Below are positions 41,355 to 48,558 of a stretch of DNA of 48,642 bases, piece by piece. The notes below the pieces were generated by a model, which saw only the letters and a list, made by a program, of their open reading frames with translations, was not told the origin of the DNA and did not search any database. A program made the translations under genes and the position numbers. The stretch is from an uncultured Bacillota bacterium (GTDB lineage: Bacteria > Bacillota_I > Bacilli_A > RFN20 > CAG-826): the NCBI GenBank assembly GCA_949299565.1, contig OX437086.1:742919-791560 (forward strand). The letters are read 5' to 3'. Numbering within the stretch: position 1 is the stretch's first letter; the number at the start of each line of letters is the position of its first letter.

Positions 41355-41376
41355 TCAAGAAAAAACAAGACAAGTT

Positions 41377-42537
41377 CTAATTGCCTTTCAAGAAAGTCGG
41401 AAGAATATCGCTCGCGATATCATCGTTATCATCATTTTTTCCTTCGCCGTCATGCATCGCTAATAAATCTTCTAAATCTTTCTCCTTGGTTGCATCGACC
41501 CCGCTTCCAAGAACCGATGGATCTTTCGGCATTTGAAAGGAAGGGACCTTCGTGAAATCATATTCTTCAGTAAAATCGGCAGCAATCACAGAAACTAAGA
41601 GCGAATCATCAAGATTCGGATTGATTGAGACGCCAAATTTGATGTCAATCGCCCCGCCTGCTTGTTCATTGATCCGCCGCACGCATTCTTGCGCTTCATA
41701 AAGCGTGACGCCGCGTCCGCATGTCACGGCGCAAATCGCGCGCCTGGCGCCAGAAATCGAAGCCTCAAGAAGCGGCGAATTTATTGCATTTTCAGCGGCT
41801 TCTTCCGCTTTATTGGGCCCTCGCCCGGTTCCATAACCGATAAGAGCGATTCCGCTTCCTTTTAAAGTCGAACGGACGTCAGCAAAATCGAGATTCATCA
41901 AAGCGGGGACCAAAATTAAATCGGCAACCGTCTTTACCGATTGGGCTAAGATGCCGTCGCTTTCTTTGAAAGCTTGATCGATCGGAGCATTCCCCGAGGC
42001 CATCAAAAGCTTGTCGTTGCTGACAATGATTATCGAATCAACCGCATCCTTCAAATTATTCAAGCCGTCTGTTGAATTCGCGATTCGTCTCGGTCCTTCA
42101 AACGTGAAAGGCCGCGTGACGATTGCAACAGTTAAAGCCCCGCTTTCCTTAGCAACGCGCGCGATGACGGGCGAAGCGCCGGTGCCGGTTCCTTTGCCCA
42201 TTCCGGCAGCGATAAAAACCATATCGGCGCCTTCGACAATCTTTTTGATTTCCTCGACCGATTGTTCAGCGGCCTTCTTTCCCATTTCGGGATCACCGCC
42301 AGCCCCGAGGCCCTTCGTCACATCGTTTCCTAAGATGATGCGGTTCGGAGCTTTCGAAGTAGAAAGAGCTTGCATGTCAGTATTCGCGACATAAAATTCG
42401 ACGTTTTGAATATCCTCGTCAATCATGCGATTGACAGCGTTATTCCCCGCGCCTCCGACACCGATAACGACGATGCGGGCAACTGGTTGGAAGCTGTCCA
42501 AATCCAAATCTCGTTTTCCTGAAAAATTCTCCGTCAT
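41377..42537 (-). CDS. ftsZ: Cell division protein FtsZ
   Basis: FtsZ is the tubulin-like GTPase that forms the Z ring. The 386-residue protein has GVGGAGNNAVNRMI near 26, the tubulin signature region AAGMGKGTGTGASP near 112-125 and the T7-loop region. A C-terminal peptide DILPTFLKGN resembles the conserved FtsA/SepF-binding tail. The signature has Lys in place of the first Gly of GGGTGTG. It follows ftsA by 4 nt with a GGGAGGAG ribosome-binding site. The tail and the presence of ftsA argue for conventional Z-ring division. Confidence 0.97.
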   Translation of the reverse strand: MTENFSGKRDLDLDSFQPVARIVVIGVGGAGNNAVNRMIDEDIQNVEFYVANTDMQALSTSKAPNRIILGNDVTKGLGAGGDPEMGKKAAEQSVEEIKKIVEGADMVFIAAGMGKGTGTGASPVIARVAKESGALTVAIVTRPFTFEGPRRIANSTDGLNNLKDAVDSIIIVSNDKLLMASGNAPIDQAFKESDGILAQSVKTVADLILVPALMNLDFADVRSTLKGSGIALIGYGTGRGPNKAEEAAENAINSPLLEASISGARRAICAVTCGRGVTLYEAQECVRRINEQAGGAIDIKFGVSINPNLDDSLLVSVIAADFTEEYDFTKVPSFQMPKDPSVLGSGVDATKEKDLEDLLAMHDGEGKNDDNDDIASDILPTFLKGN

Positions 42538-42541
42538 ACTT

Positions 42542-43768
42542 CTACTCCTCCCGCTGATTGCGGCTTAAGGTTGAAACGCCATGATAATTATCTTCTAAAG
42601 TGCCACGATAAACCCCTTCTGCCACAATCAACCCCAATAGGTTATTGGCGCCAGGATCGCGGGCTCCAAGAATGTTTGGAACAAAATGAATGTAATCGCG
42701 GTTATTGAAAAGCGGTTTTAAAAGTTGCGAGAGGCCGTTGAGAAGAGAGCCGCCGCCCGAAACGATAAGCGGCAATCGTTCACGGAGACTATCGCCATTC
42801 GGCTGCCGGGCAAATAAAGAATTGAAAGCTGCGCTGAGAAGGCTCGATAAACGCTCCTTGAAGAAAGAAGCGATAACTTGATTCAAATCATTTTGCGTTA
42901 AAGCTTTTTTGCCGCCCTCACCATCATCGATGCTCATGAGCGGCAAGGCGTATTTATGTTCGCGCGTATCGTAACCATATTTCTCTTTCAAAAGATTGGC
43001 TTCTTCTTCCGAAATGCCGAAAGCTGCGGCAATATCTTCAGTTAAATCATCGCTTCCGACCGGATAAAAGACACTGGCGTAAGGCTGTGTATTGCCAATT
43101 AAAGAAACTGTCGTAAGACGCGCTCCTAAATCGACATAAACGTAATTTTCCGGCAAGGCTTTGTCGCTTGCGAAAAGTTGAGAAACGCAATAGGTGGCAA
43201 CGCTGTTGCGACGGACGCGAACGCCGGCATTTTCAATCGCATGACGGAAAGCATAAACAATTTTTTCGGGGAGCGTGTGGACTTTGGCTTGAACGGTCAA
43301 AGTATCGCTTCTCTCGCCGATCGGCGGATTGCTGAAAACTTTCCCGTTTTGCAAAACGAAATCATCCGGAACGATGTCGACGACGACGTTGTTATTCGGA
43401 ATCGACTCCTTGCGAACAATCGCCATCACGTTGCTGATGTCGATGCGATCAATGCGGCTATCGGAAGCCACGACATTTGTCGTTTTGTCGTTTTGATATA
43501 TTTGAAGCCCGAGAGGCGGCAAGACCAACGAGACATTATCCGCGCTTATTTTGAGGGAAAGTTCCTCATCTTCTAAATGAAAAAAGGAAGCAAGAATCGG
43601 CGCCAAACGTTCTGGATCAATTATTTTTCCGTCTTTTAAAATTCCGTCTGGAAGTTTCTTCTTCCCGTAATAGAGAATGATCGGGCGATTGTTCAAGCAG
43701 TAGCCAACTGCGAATTTAGCGCCCGAGGAAGCAATTTCTAAAGCAGCCGTAACCTTGGTTTTTTCCAT
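42542..43768 (-). CDS. ftsA: Cell division protein FtsA
   Basis: FtsA is the actin-like membrane anchor of FtsZ. The 408-residue product has an actin fold with phosphate-binding loop 1 ALEIASSGAKFAVG near 10, the SHS2 1C subdomain, VYVDLGARLTTVSLI near 210 (phosphate 2) and IVSGGGSLLNGLSQLL near 335 (adenosine motif). Sequence is divergent from Bacillus FtsA and the C-terminal amphipathic helix is not obvious. It begins a new transcription unit after a terminator. A -35/-10 pair ends 8 nt before the ATG with no ribosome-binding site. Confidence 0.9.
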   Translation of the reverse strand: MEKTKVTAALEIASSGAKFAVGYCLNNRPIILYYGKKKLPDGILKDGKIIDPERLAPILASFFHLEDEELSLKISADNVSLVLPPLGLQIYQNDKTTNVVASDSRIDRIDISNVMAIVRKESIPNNNVVVDIVPDDFVLQNGKVFSNPPIGERSDTLTVQAKVHTLPEKIVYAFRHAIENAGVRVRRNSVATYCVSQLFASDKALPENYVYVDLGARLTTVSLIGNTQPYASVFYPVGSDDLTEDIAAAFGISEEEANLLKEKYGYDTREHKYALPLMSIDDGEGGKKALTQNDLNQVIASFFKERLSSLLSAAFNSLFARQPNGDSLRERLPLIVSGGGSLLNGLSQLLKPLFNNRDYIHFVPNILGARDPGANNLLGLIVAEGVYRGTLEDNYHGVSTLSRNQREE

Positions 43769-43776
43769 TTGCTATT

Positions 43777-43805
43777 ATGATAAACTTCATTCCTTTCCAC
43801 ATCAA
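43777..43805 (-). promoter_or_regulatory. ftsA promoter (leaderless type)
   Basis: TTGATG (43800-43805) and TATCAT (43777-43782) have a 17-nt spacer on the minus strand. The -10 ends 8 nt before the ftsA ATG, so the mRNA would have almost no leader. Confidence 0.6.
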
Positions 43806-43843
43806 TTGGCAATGATAGATAATTAGTAGTTTTTTAGGCGTTA

Positions 43844-43857
43844 TTCTCTATAGAGAA
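43844..43857. repeat. 14-bp perfect palindrome upstream of ftsA
   Basis: TTCTCTATAGAGAA lies between the terminator of the mraZ unit and the ftsA promoter, about 40 bp upstream of the -35. It has no loop, so it suits a protein-binding site better than an RNA hairpin. Confidence 0.45.
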
Positions 43858-43859
43858 AA

Positions 43860-43896
43860 GAAAGAAAACAAAAGGCGCCACGAGAGTGATGGCGCC
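43860..43896 (-). terminator. Terminator after the mraZ-rsmH unit
   Basis: The 7-bp perfect stem GGCGCCA / TGGCGCC has a 9-nt loop and is followed by TTTTGTTTTCTTTC on the minus strand. Confidence 0.8.
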
Positions 43897-43944
43897 ATAT
43901 ATGCACGCTGATTAATTATGGGAAAAGAGGTGAGGAAACCACAA

Positions 43945-44169
43945 TTAATCAAGGATTAAACTATATGAAGAATTTTCTTCTTCCTCATTTATTGAAGAAG
44001 AATCAAGGCGGCTATTTTCCTCCGCCACAGCTTCTGAGAGCTTAAAAGAAATTCCGACAGGAATAGCCGCTAACGCCGCGGTTGCGACAGCAAAAATCGT
44101 GATTGCCAAAACACTTTTCAAACGATAATAACCTTTTTTATGGCCAGTTTTTTCTAATTTGTCTTTCAT
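43945..44169 (-). CDS. Small single-span membrane protein at the ftsL position
   Basis: This 74-residue product has a basic cytoplasmic N-terminus (MKDKLEKTGHKKGYYRLK), one membrane helix at about 18-40 and an acidic, Ser-rich outer tail of 34 residues. It starts 2 nt after the rsmH stop, where ftsL normally lies. The topology (N-in, bitopic) fits FtsL, but the outer part is much shorter and has no clear heptad or leucine-zipper coiled coil. It could be a reduced FtsL or an unrelated small protein that replaced it. The AGGAAA ribosome-binding site lies inside rsmH. Confidence 0.65.
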   Translation of the reverse strand: MKDKLEKTGHKKGYYRLKSVLAITIFAVATAALAAIPVGISFKLSEAVAEENSRLDSSSINEEEENSSYSLILD

Positions 44170-44171
44170 AA

Positions 44172-45098
44172 CTATTTCCTCTCAAGAGCACGCAATTTAG
44201 CGCTGTGAGCGCGGATGTTGCTATCAATTTCTTTTTCCTCTGCCACAAGCGGTTTTCTTGTGACGATTCGGAAATCTTTTTTCTGGGGATTAACCGGGGA
44301 ATGGCGATCAATTTCTTCAACGCTCAATTCCCGGAAATTATTTTTGACTAAGCGATCTTCCAAAGAATGGAAGCTGATGATAACCAAGCGTCCGTTTTCT
44401 TTAAGATGGAACGGAATCTCTTCTAGCATTTTCTCTAGAGAAGATAATTCTTGATTGACCTCAATTCTTAAAGCCTGAAAGATCTTTTTGGCTGGATGTC
44501 CTTTTTTGCTCAATCTTTTATTGCTGAAACTATTTTTGAGAACTTCCACCAATTCAAGAGTTCTGGTAAAGGGAATCTCTTCGCGTCTATGAACGATTCC
44601 TTTCACGGCGCGTTTAGCCTCTTCTTCTTCGCCATATTTTTCAAAAATCTGCAACAATTTTTGAGGCGAATAAGTGTTGAGGACCATAGCGGCCGTCAAA
44701 GATGCGCTTTGATCCATCCGCATATCAAGCGGACCATCCATCCGATAGGAGAACCCCCGTTCTCCTTCATCAAATTGCGGAGACGAAACGCCGAGATCGG
44801 CTGTAATCCCGTCAGCCAATGGATAGTTATTGGCGGAGAGATATTCAGATGCTGAGCGATAATCGCTATGAACTAATTGAAGATTCGCATATTGCTTCTT
44901 TAAAGCAATGGCTTCAGGAGACGAAAGCGCTTCTAGATCTTTATCGAAGGCAAGAAGACGACCCCGCGGTCCGATCTTTTCAAGAATCGCTCGGCTCGTC
45001 CCGCCTCTTCCAAACGTCAAATCGACATAGAAGCCGCCTGGTTTAGGATTTAGAAGAGCGATGCTCTCCTCCAAAAGAACGCTTTGATGTCCGCTCAT
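44172..45098 (-). CDS. rsmH: 16S rRNA (cytosine-1402-N4) methyltransferase RsmH (MraW)
   Basis: RsmH methylates C1402 in the 16S decoding centre using S-adenosylmethionine. The 308-residue protein starts HQSVLLEESIALLNP and has motif I YVDLTFGRGGTSRAIL near 30, GVSSPQFDEGERGFSY near 104 and the C-terminal FHSLEDRLVKNNFREL near 243. It overlaps mraZ by 4 bp, as in the conserved mraZ-rsmH pair. Confidence 0.97.
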   Translation of the reverse strand: MSGHQSVLLEESIALLNPKPGGFYVDLTFGRGGTSRAILEKIGPRGRLLAFDKDLEALSSPEAIALKKQYANLQLVHSDYRSASEYLSANNYPLADGITADLGVSSPQFDEGERGFSYRMDGPLDMRMDQSASLTAAMVLNTYSPQKLLQIFEKYGEEEEAKRAVKGIVHRREEIPFTRTLELVEVLKNSFSNKRLSKKGHPAKKIFQALRIEVNQELSSLEKMLEEIPFHLKENGRLVIISFHSLEDRLVKNNFRELSVEEIDRHSPVNPQKKDFRIVTRKPLVAEEKEIDSNIRAHSAKLRALERK

Positions 45099-45532
45099 TG
45101 CCGGTCAAGATCAGTCAAACGTGCCACTTCTTCATATTCACCGGCGTGAAGTTTGAGATAAGCGTCATAGCTTTCAGCGTCCCATAGTTCGAAGTGGTCA
45201 AGAACTCCGATCACTACGACTTGATCGCCGATGTTATAACGTGACAAATATTCAACCGGCAGAGTGATGCGTCCATGAGCGTCAACATCTAATTTTGTCG
45301 CACTGCTCAAAGCGAGACGGATGTAGGTACGGGCTGTCGGATTTTGATAACTCAATTTCGAAAGCCGCGCTAAGAGGTCATTGAAGGCAGCCTCCTCGTA
45401 TATTTCGAGCGCTCCTTCAAAGCCGCGGAGAATGTAGAGGCAGTCAGGGAGAGAGGAATTGAGTTTGGAGGGAATCTGCAAACGATGTTTTTGATCGAGG
45501 TTCCGTGTATATGTTCCAAAATAGTTTCCCAC
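45095..45532 (-). CDS. mraZ: Transcriptional regulator MraZ
   Basis: MraZ is the DNA-binding regulator of its own division-gene operon. I place the start at the GTG 45530-45532 (product MGNYFGTYTRNLDQKHRLQ, 145 residues, the normal length) because AGGTGGG lies at a good distance and the family begins there. An upstream ATG at 45586 would add 18 hydrophobic residues foreign to the family. Two SpoVT-AbrB-like halves are visible: RNLDQKHRLQIPSKL near 10, and KLDVDAHGRITLPVEYLSRY near 83. It heads mraZ-rsmH-small membrane protein. Confidence 0.93.
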   Translation of the reverse strand: MGNYFGTYTRNLDQKHRLQIPSKLNSSLPDCLYILRGFEGALEIYEEAAFNDLLARLSKLSYQNPTARTYIRLALSSATKLDVDAHGRITLPVEYLSRYNIGDQVVVIGVLDHFELWDAESYDAYLKLHAGEYEEVARLTDLDRQ

Positions 45533-45541
45533 TTTTTCCCA
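45527..45541 (-). promoter_or_regulatory. MraZ-box pair at the mraZ start
   Basis: TGGGA occurs twice on the minus strand (45537-45541 and 45527-45531) with a 10-nt period, the repeat spacing bound by MraZ. AAAGTGG, as in the Mollicutes box, is included. The boxes overlap the ribosome-binding site and GTG start, about 10-20 nt after the -10, so binding would autorepress. Confidence 0.65.
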
Positions 45542-45552
45542 CCTGCACCATA

Positions 45553-45581
45553 AAAATAACAACTTATAAGCGAAAAGTAAA
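45553..45581 (-). promoter_or_regulatory. mraZ promoter
   Basis: TTTACT (45576-45581) and TATTTT (45553-45558) have a 17-nt spacer on the minus strand, following the terminator of the pheST-yceD unit and preceding the MraZ boxes. Confidence 0.55.
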
Positions 45582-45605
45582 ATCATTTTTCCTTAATTTA
45601 AGGGA

Positions 45606-45645
45606 CGCAAAAAAGAAAACCGGAATTGTTTAGTTTAATTCCGGT
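45606..45645 (-). terminator. Rho-independent terminator of pheS-pheT-yceD
   Basis: The 9-bp perfect stem ACCGGAATT / AATTCCGGT has a 9-nt loop and is followed by TTTCTTTTTTG on the minus strand. The 76 nt between it and the yceD stop are AT-rich and hold no gene. Confidence 0.9.
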
Positions 45646-45721
45646 ATTTTATTAGTATTTAATATTTAAATATTTATGCGATAATAACTATTTTTTTAAT
45701 AGAAGTATTCACTTTGTTTAT

Positions 45722-46159
45722 TTAATTTTCTTGTTTTGTATAATCGTCCTCGCTATAAACATCTACTCCGTCATAGTTGATGGCTGCTCCCGGATGTTCA
45801 AGACCAAATTCAAGATCGGAAGTCCAGATTCGCAGAAGCAACGCCCCGGCATTAAACTCATCCTCGGAAACGATATAGCCATCGTGTTCTCCATCTTCTT
45901 TTCGAAGAAGAAGCACTTCTCCGTCTTTTTCAATTTGATAAGGGAAAGAAGAAGCGTCACGACGATCGCTGGCAACTACCGCTAACGAAAGATGATAGCC
46001 TAACAAAAACGTTCCGTCTCGTTTCTTTTTAAGCGTTATGGTTGCTTCTCCGCCTTTTGTTTCTAAAAGAGGATAAGGCAAGGGAAATCCTTTGAAATCT
46101 TCACTTGTTAAGTGAAAACTTTCATCTTTAAAAGAAATTGCGTTAAGTTTTACAATCAT
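45722..46159 (-). CDS. YceD/DUF177-like protein
   Basis: This 145-residue protein follows the YceD (DUF177) pattern. An N-terminal strand-rich part leads to LSLAVVASDRRDASSFPYQI, corresponding to the family CxRC segment, and then to an acidic region and FNAGALLLRIW, corresponding to the family ExLLLALP helix. The usual Cys pair is absent (ASDRR instead of CxRC). YceD is normally followed by rpmF (L32), and none is present here. It overlaps pheT by 4 bp. YceD proteins are implicated in 23S rRNA accumulation in chloroplasts and bacteria. Assignment is by pattern and moderately secure. Confidence 0.6.
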   Translation of the reverse strand: MIVKLNAISFKDESFHLTSEDFKGFPLPYPLLETKGGEATITLKKKRDGTFLLGYHLSLAVVASDRRDASSFPYQIEKDGEVLLLRKEDGEHDGYIVSEDEFNAGALLLRIWTSDLEFGLEHPGAAINYDGVDVYSEDDYTKQEN

Positions 46160-48558
46160 CCGCGGACCTCAGCTTGAAAATCGCTTCTTAAAATTTCAAG
46201 AGCCTTTTCAATCTCTTTATTCACTTCCTCTTCTGAAAGGGTGCGATCATCGGATTGGAAAAGGAAATTCAAAGCTAGAGACTTCTTGTTTTGACCAAGG
46301 CTTTGATCGCGATACAAATCAAAAAGAGAAACACTGGCTAGATTATGAAGTTGCTTTCGGAGGCTATTGATAATCGTCGAAACTTCAACTTCTTCATCTA
46401 CGACAATTGCTAAATCGCGAGAAACAAACGGGAATTTTGAGAAACGCGGTGCTTTCGGAGTCCCGATCGGCAATTCCAAAAACGCCCGAAGATCAAGTTC
46501 CATCACAAGCGTCGTACTTGTAAGTTCATACTCCTTTAAGGCATGTGGATGAAGTAAACCCATATATCCTTCTAATTTCTTGCCGAGATAAATTCCAAGA
46601 TTTTGATAGGGATGCAGATCATCGTGAAGAATTGAAACTGGAAGCGGAGCAAGGCGATATCGTCCTTCTTTAATCCCCAATAATCCCATTAAGCTTTGGA
46701 AAATGCCTTTTATGTCATAAAAGTCAAAAGGACGTGCATGCAATTCGTCTTGTTCTAATTTTTTGCCGCTGACGACCACTGCTAAACGTTCGCCATCATA
46801 TCCTTGATGATGCACTTCTCCGCACTCGAAAAACCGGAGATTGTCCATTTGCCGCTTATGATTGTAACTTAAAGATTCAAGAAGCGAAGGAACAAGGCTT
46901 TCGCGGTATGAGCTGCGCTCCACTGTCAAAGGATTATTGAGCGTCAACGGTTCCCCTTCATCTAAATACGCAAATCTTTTTGCGTTTTCTTTGGCAACTA
47001 AAGAATATGTCAAAGTTTCATCAAAGCCACGATTGCGCAAGAAAGTGCGGATGAGACGTTTCTTCTTTTGAAATTCAGTCAAACCATTATCTTTCGTCAT
47101 CGAGATATCAGGGAGGTGCAACGGAACATTCTCATAGCCTAAAAGGCGAATCACTTCCTCAGATAAATCCGCGGGGATATGTAAATCCAAACGATATGAC
47201 GGAACATGAGCCTCATACAAGCCGTCTTTTCGTTCGGTAATCATCAAATGATCACGCTTTAAGGTATAGACAATCACGTCATCTTCAAAAGATGTGCCTA
47301 AGCGTTCATTAATCTCCTTCGAAGTAAAAACAATCGTCTCTTCTTTTTTGGATACAGCACAATAAGGTTTTAAAATTTCAATCTCTTCTGGTTCCACTAA
47401 TTCTTTAAGAAGCGCAACAGTGGCTTCTAAAGCACGGACAGGAGCCGCTTCAGAAACTCCTTTAACAAAACGCGCACTGCTTTCGCTATTTAAACCAAGT
47501 CGCGAGCTTGTTCGACGAATGCTCGCTCCATTGAAGGAAGCCGCTTCAACAATCAATGATTTTGTCTTTTCGTTGACTGACGCTTTCTTTGAAGTCATGA
47601 TGCCGGCTAAGCAAAGCGCTTCATCTCCTGAATAGATAACTAAATCGCCAGGAATCAGATGGTAAGTTTTTTCATCCATCGCCAAAAATTCTTCGCCGCG
47701 CGATTCGTTGGCGACAAGCTTTTCTTCCGCTAAACTCGAAGCGTCATACATATTGAGCGGCTGTCCGGTTAAAAGCATCACGTAATTGCCGATATCAACG
47801 ATATTGTTGATGCTTCTGATTCCGGAAGATAAAAGGCGCTCTTTCAACCATTGAGGCGATTCCTTAACCTTGACATTCGTCGCCTTTAAACCTAAAAACT
47901 GTGAGCACTTAGAAGTTTTAGATGCGAGAACAAAAGAAGATTTGCTCTCCTCTAGAGGAGCAAAAGAAGGCAATTTAACTTCCTTTTCATAAAGCGCGCC
48001 AACCTCTAAAGCAACGTTTTCCATCGCGTTGAGATCTGGACGATTCGCTAATAATTTCAAATCAAGAATCACATCGTCTAACCCTAAATAAGCTAGAACG
48101 TTTTCTTCGCCAATCGGGGCATCTTCTTTGAGTTCGTGGATTCCGGAAATTTCTTTCTCATCTAAATATTTTCTTTCAACGCCGAGTTCAAGAAGCGAAC
48201 AGCACATTCCTTCTGACGCTTCGCCGCGGATTGTGCCGCTTTCAATCGTTCCATTAGGCAATTTAGCACCCGGGAGAGCAACGATGACTTTGAGTCCTGA
48301 GCGCGCGTTAGGAGCCCCACAAACAATCCGTCTGATTCCATGTTTTGCACCTAAATCAACGCGCAAAAGATGAAGGTGATCGCTATTAGGATGTTTTTCA
48401 CAACTGATGATTTGACCGATGCAAAGCCCTGTAGCCGCGGCTAAAGGCTTCACTTCTTCTACTTCGACACCGGCAAAAGTCAATTTATCAGCCACTTCCA
48501 ACGGACTAACATCTTTTAAATCTAAGAACGTTTGAAGCCATTTATATGAAACTTTCAT
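46156..48558 (-). CDS. pheT: Phenylalanyl-tRNA synthetase beta subunit
   Basis: PheT edits mischarged Tyr and forms the alpha2-beta2 synthetase with PheS. The 800-residue protein has the N-terminal VSYKWLQTFLDL, the EMAP-like tRNA-binding domain (CEKHPNSDHLHLLRVDLG near 53), B3/B4 editing domain, B5 (near 400-475), the core and a C-terminal FDX-ACB domain (FSKFPFVSRDLAIVV near 710). The start overlaps the pheS stop (ATGA) and has a GGAGG ribosome-binding site. Confidence 0.98.
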   Translation of the reverse strand: MKVSYKWLQTFLDLKDVSPLEVADKLTFAGVEVEEVKPLAAATGLCIGQIISCEKHPNSDHLHLLRVDLGAKHGIRRIVCGAPNARSGLKVIVALPGAKLPNGTIESGTIRGEASEGMCCSLLELGVERKYLDEKEISGIHELKEDAPIGEENVLAYLGLDDVILDLKLLANRPDLNAMENVALEVGALYEKEVKLPSFAPLEESKSSFVLASKTSKCSQFLGLKATNVKVKESPQWLKERLLSSGIRSINNIVDIGNYVMLLTGQPLNMYDASSLAEEKLVANESRGEEFLAMDEKTYHLIPGDLVIYSGDEALCLAGIMTSKKASVNEKTKSLIVEAASFNGASIRRTSSRLGLNSESSARFVKGVSEAAPVRALEATVALLKELVEPEEIEILKPYCAVSKKEETIVFTSKEINERLGTSFEDDVIVYTLKRDHLMITERKDGLYEAHVPSYRLDLHIPADLSEEVIRLLGYENVPLHLPDISMTKDNGLTEFQKKKRLIRTFLRNRGFDETLTYSLVAKENAKRFAYLDEGEPLTLNNPLTVERSSYRESLVPSLLESLSYNHKRQMDNLRFFECGEVHHQGYDGERLAVVVSGKKLEQDELHARPFDFYDIKGIFQSLMGLLGIKEGRYRLAPLPVSILHDDLHPYQNLGIYLGKKLEGYMGLLHPHALKEYELTSTTLVMELDLRAFLELPIGTPKAPRFSKFPFVSRDLAIVVDEEVEVSTIINSLRKQLHNLASVSLFDLYRDQSLGQNKKSLALNFLFQSDDRTLSEEEVNKEIEKALEILRSDFQAEVRG

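Noticed and set aside
41282-41376. T-box leader for ileS
   Set aside because: Only 95 nt separate ftsZ and ileS and there is no AGGGTGGNACCGCG motif. Only a weak imperfect hairpin is present.
42011-42394. 127-codon plus-strand reading frame
   Set aside because: Antisense to ftsZ. FtsZ is unambiguous here and no initiation signal supports the opposite frame.
43178-43576. 132-codon plus-strand reading frame
   Set aside because: Antisense to ftsA, with Asp/Asn/Ile-rich shadow composition and no ribosome-binding site.
45095-45586. Longer MraZ starting at ATG 45586
   Set aside because: The extra 18 residues are hydrophobic and unlike MraZ. The GTG at 45530-45532 has a good ribosome-binding site and matches the family N-terminus.
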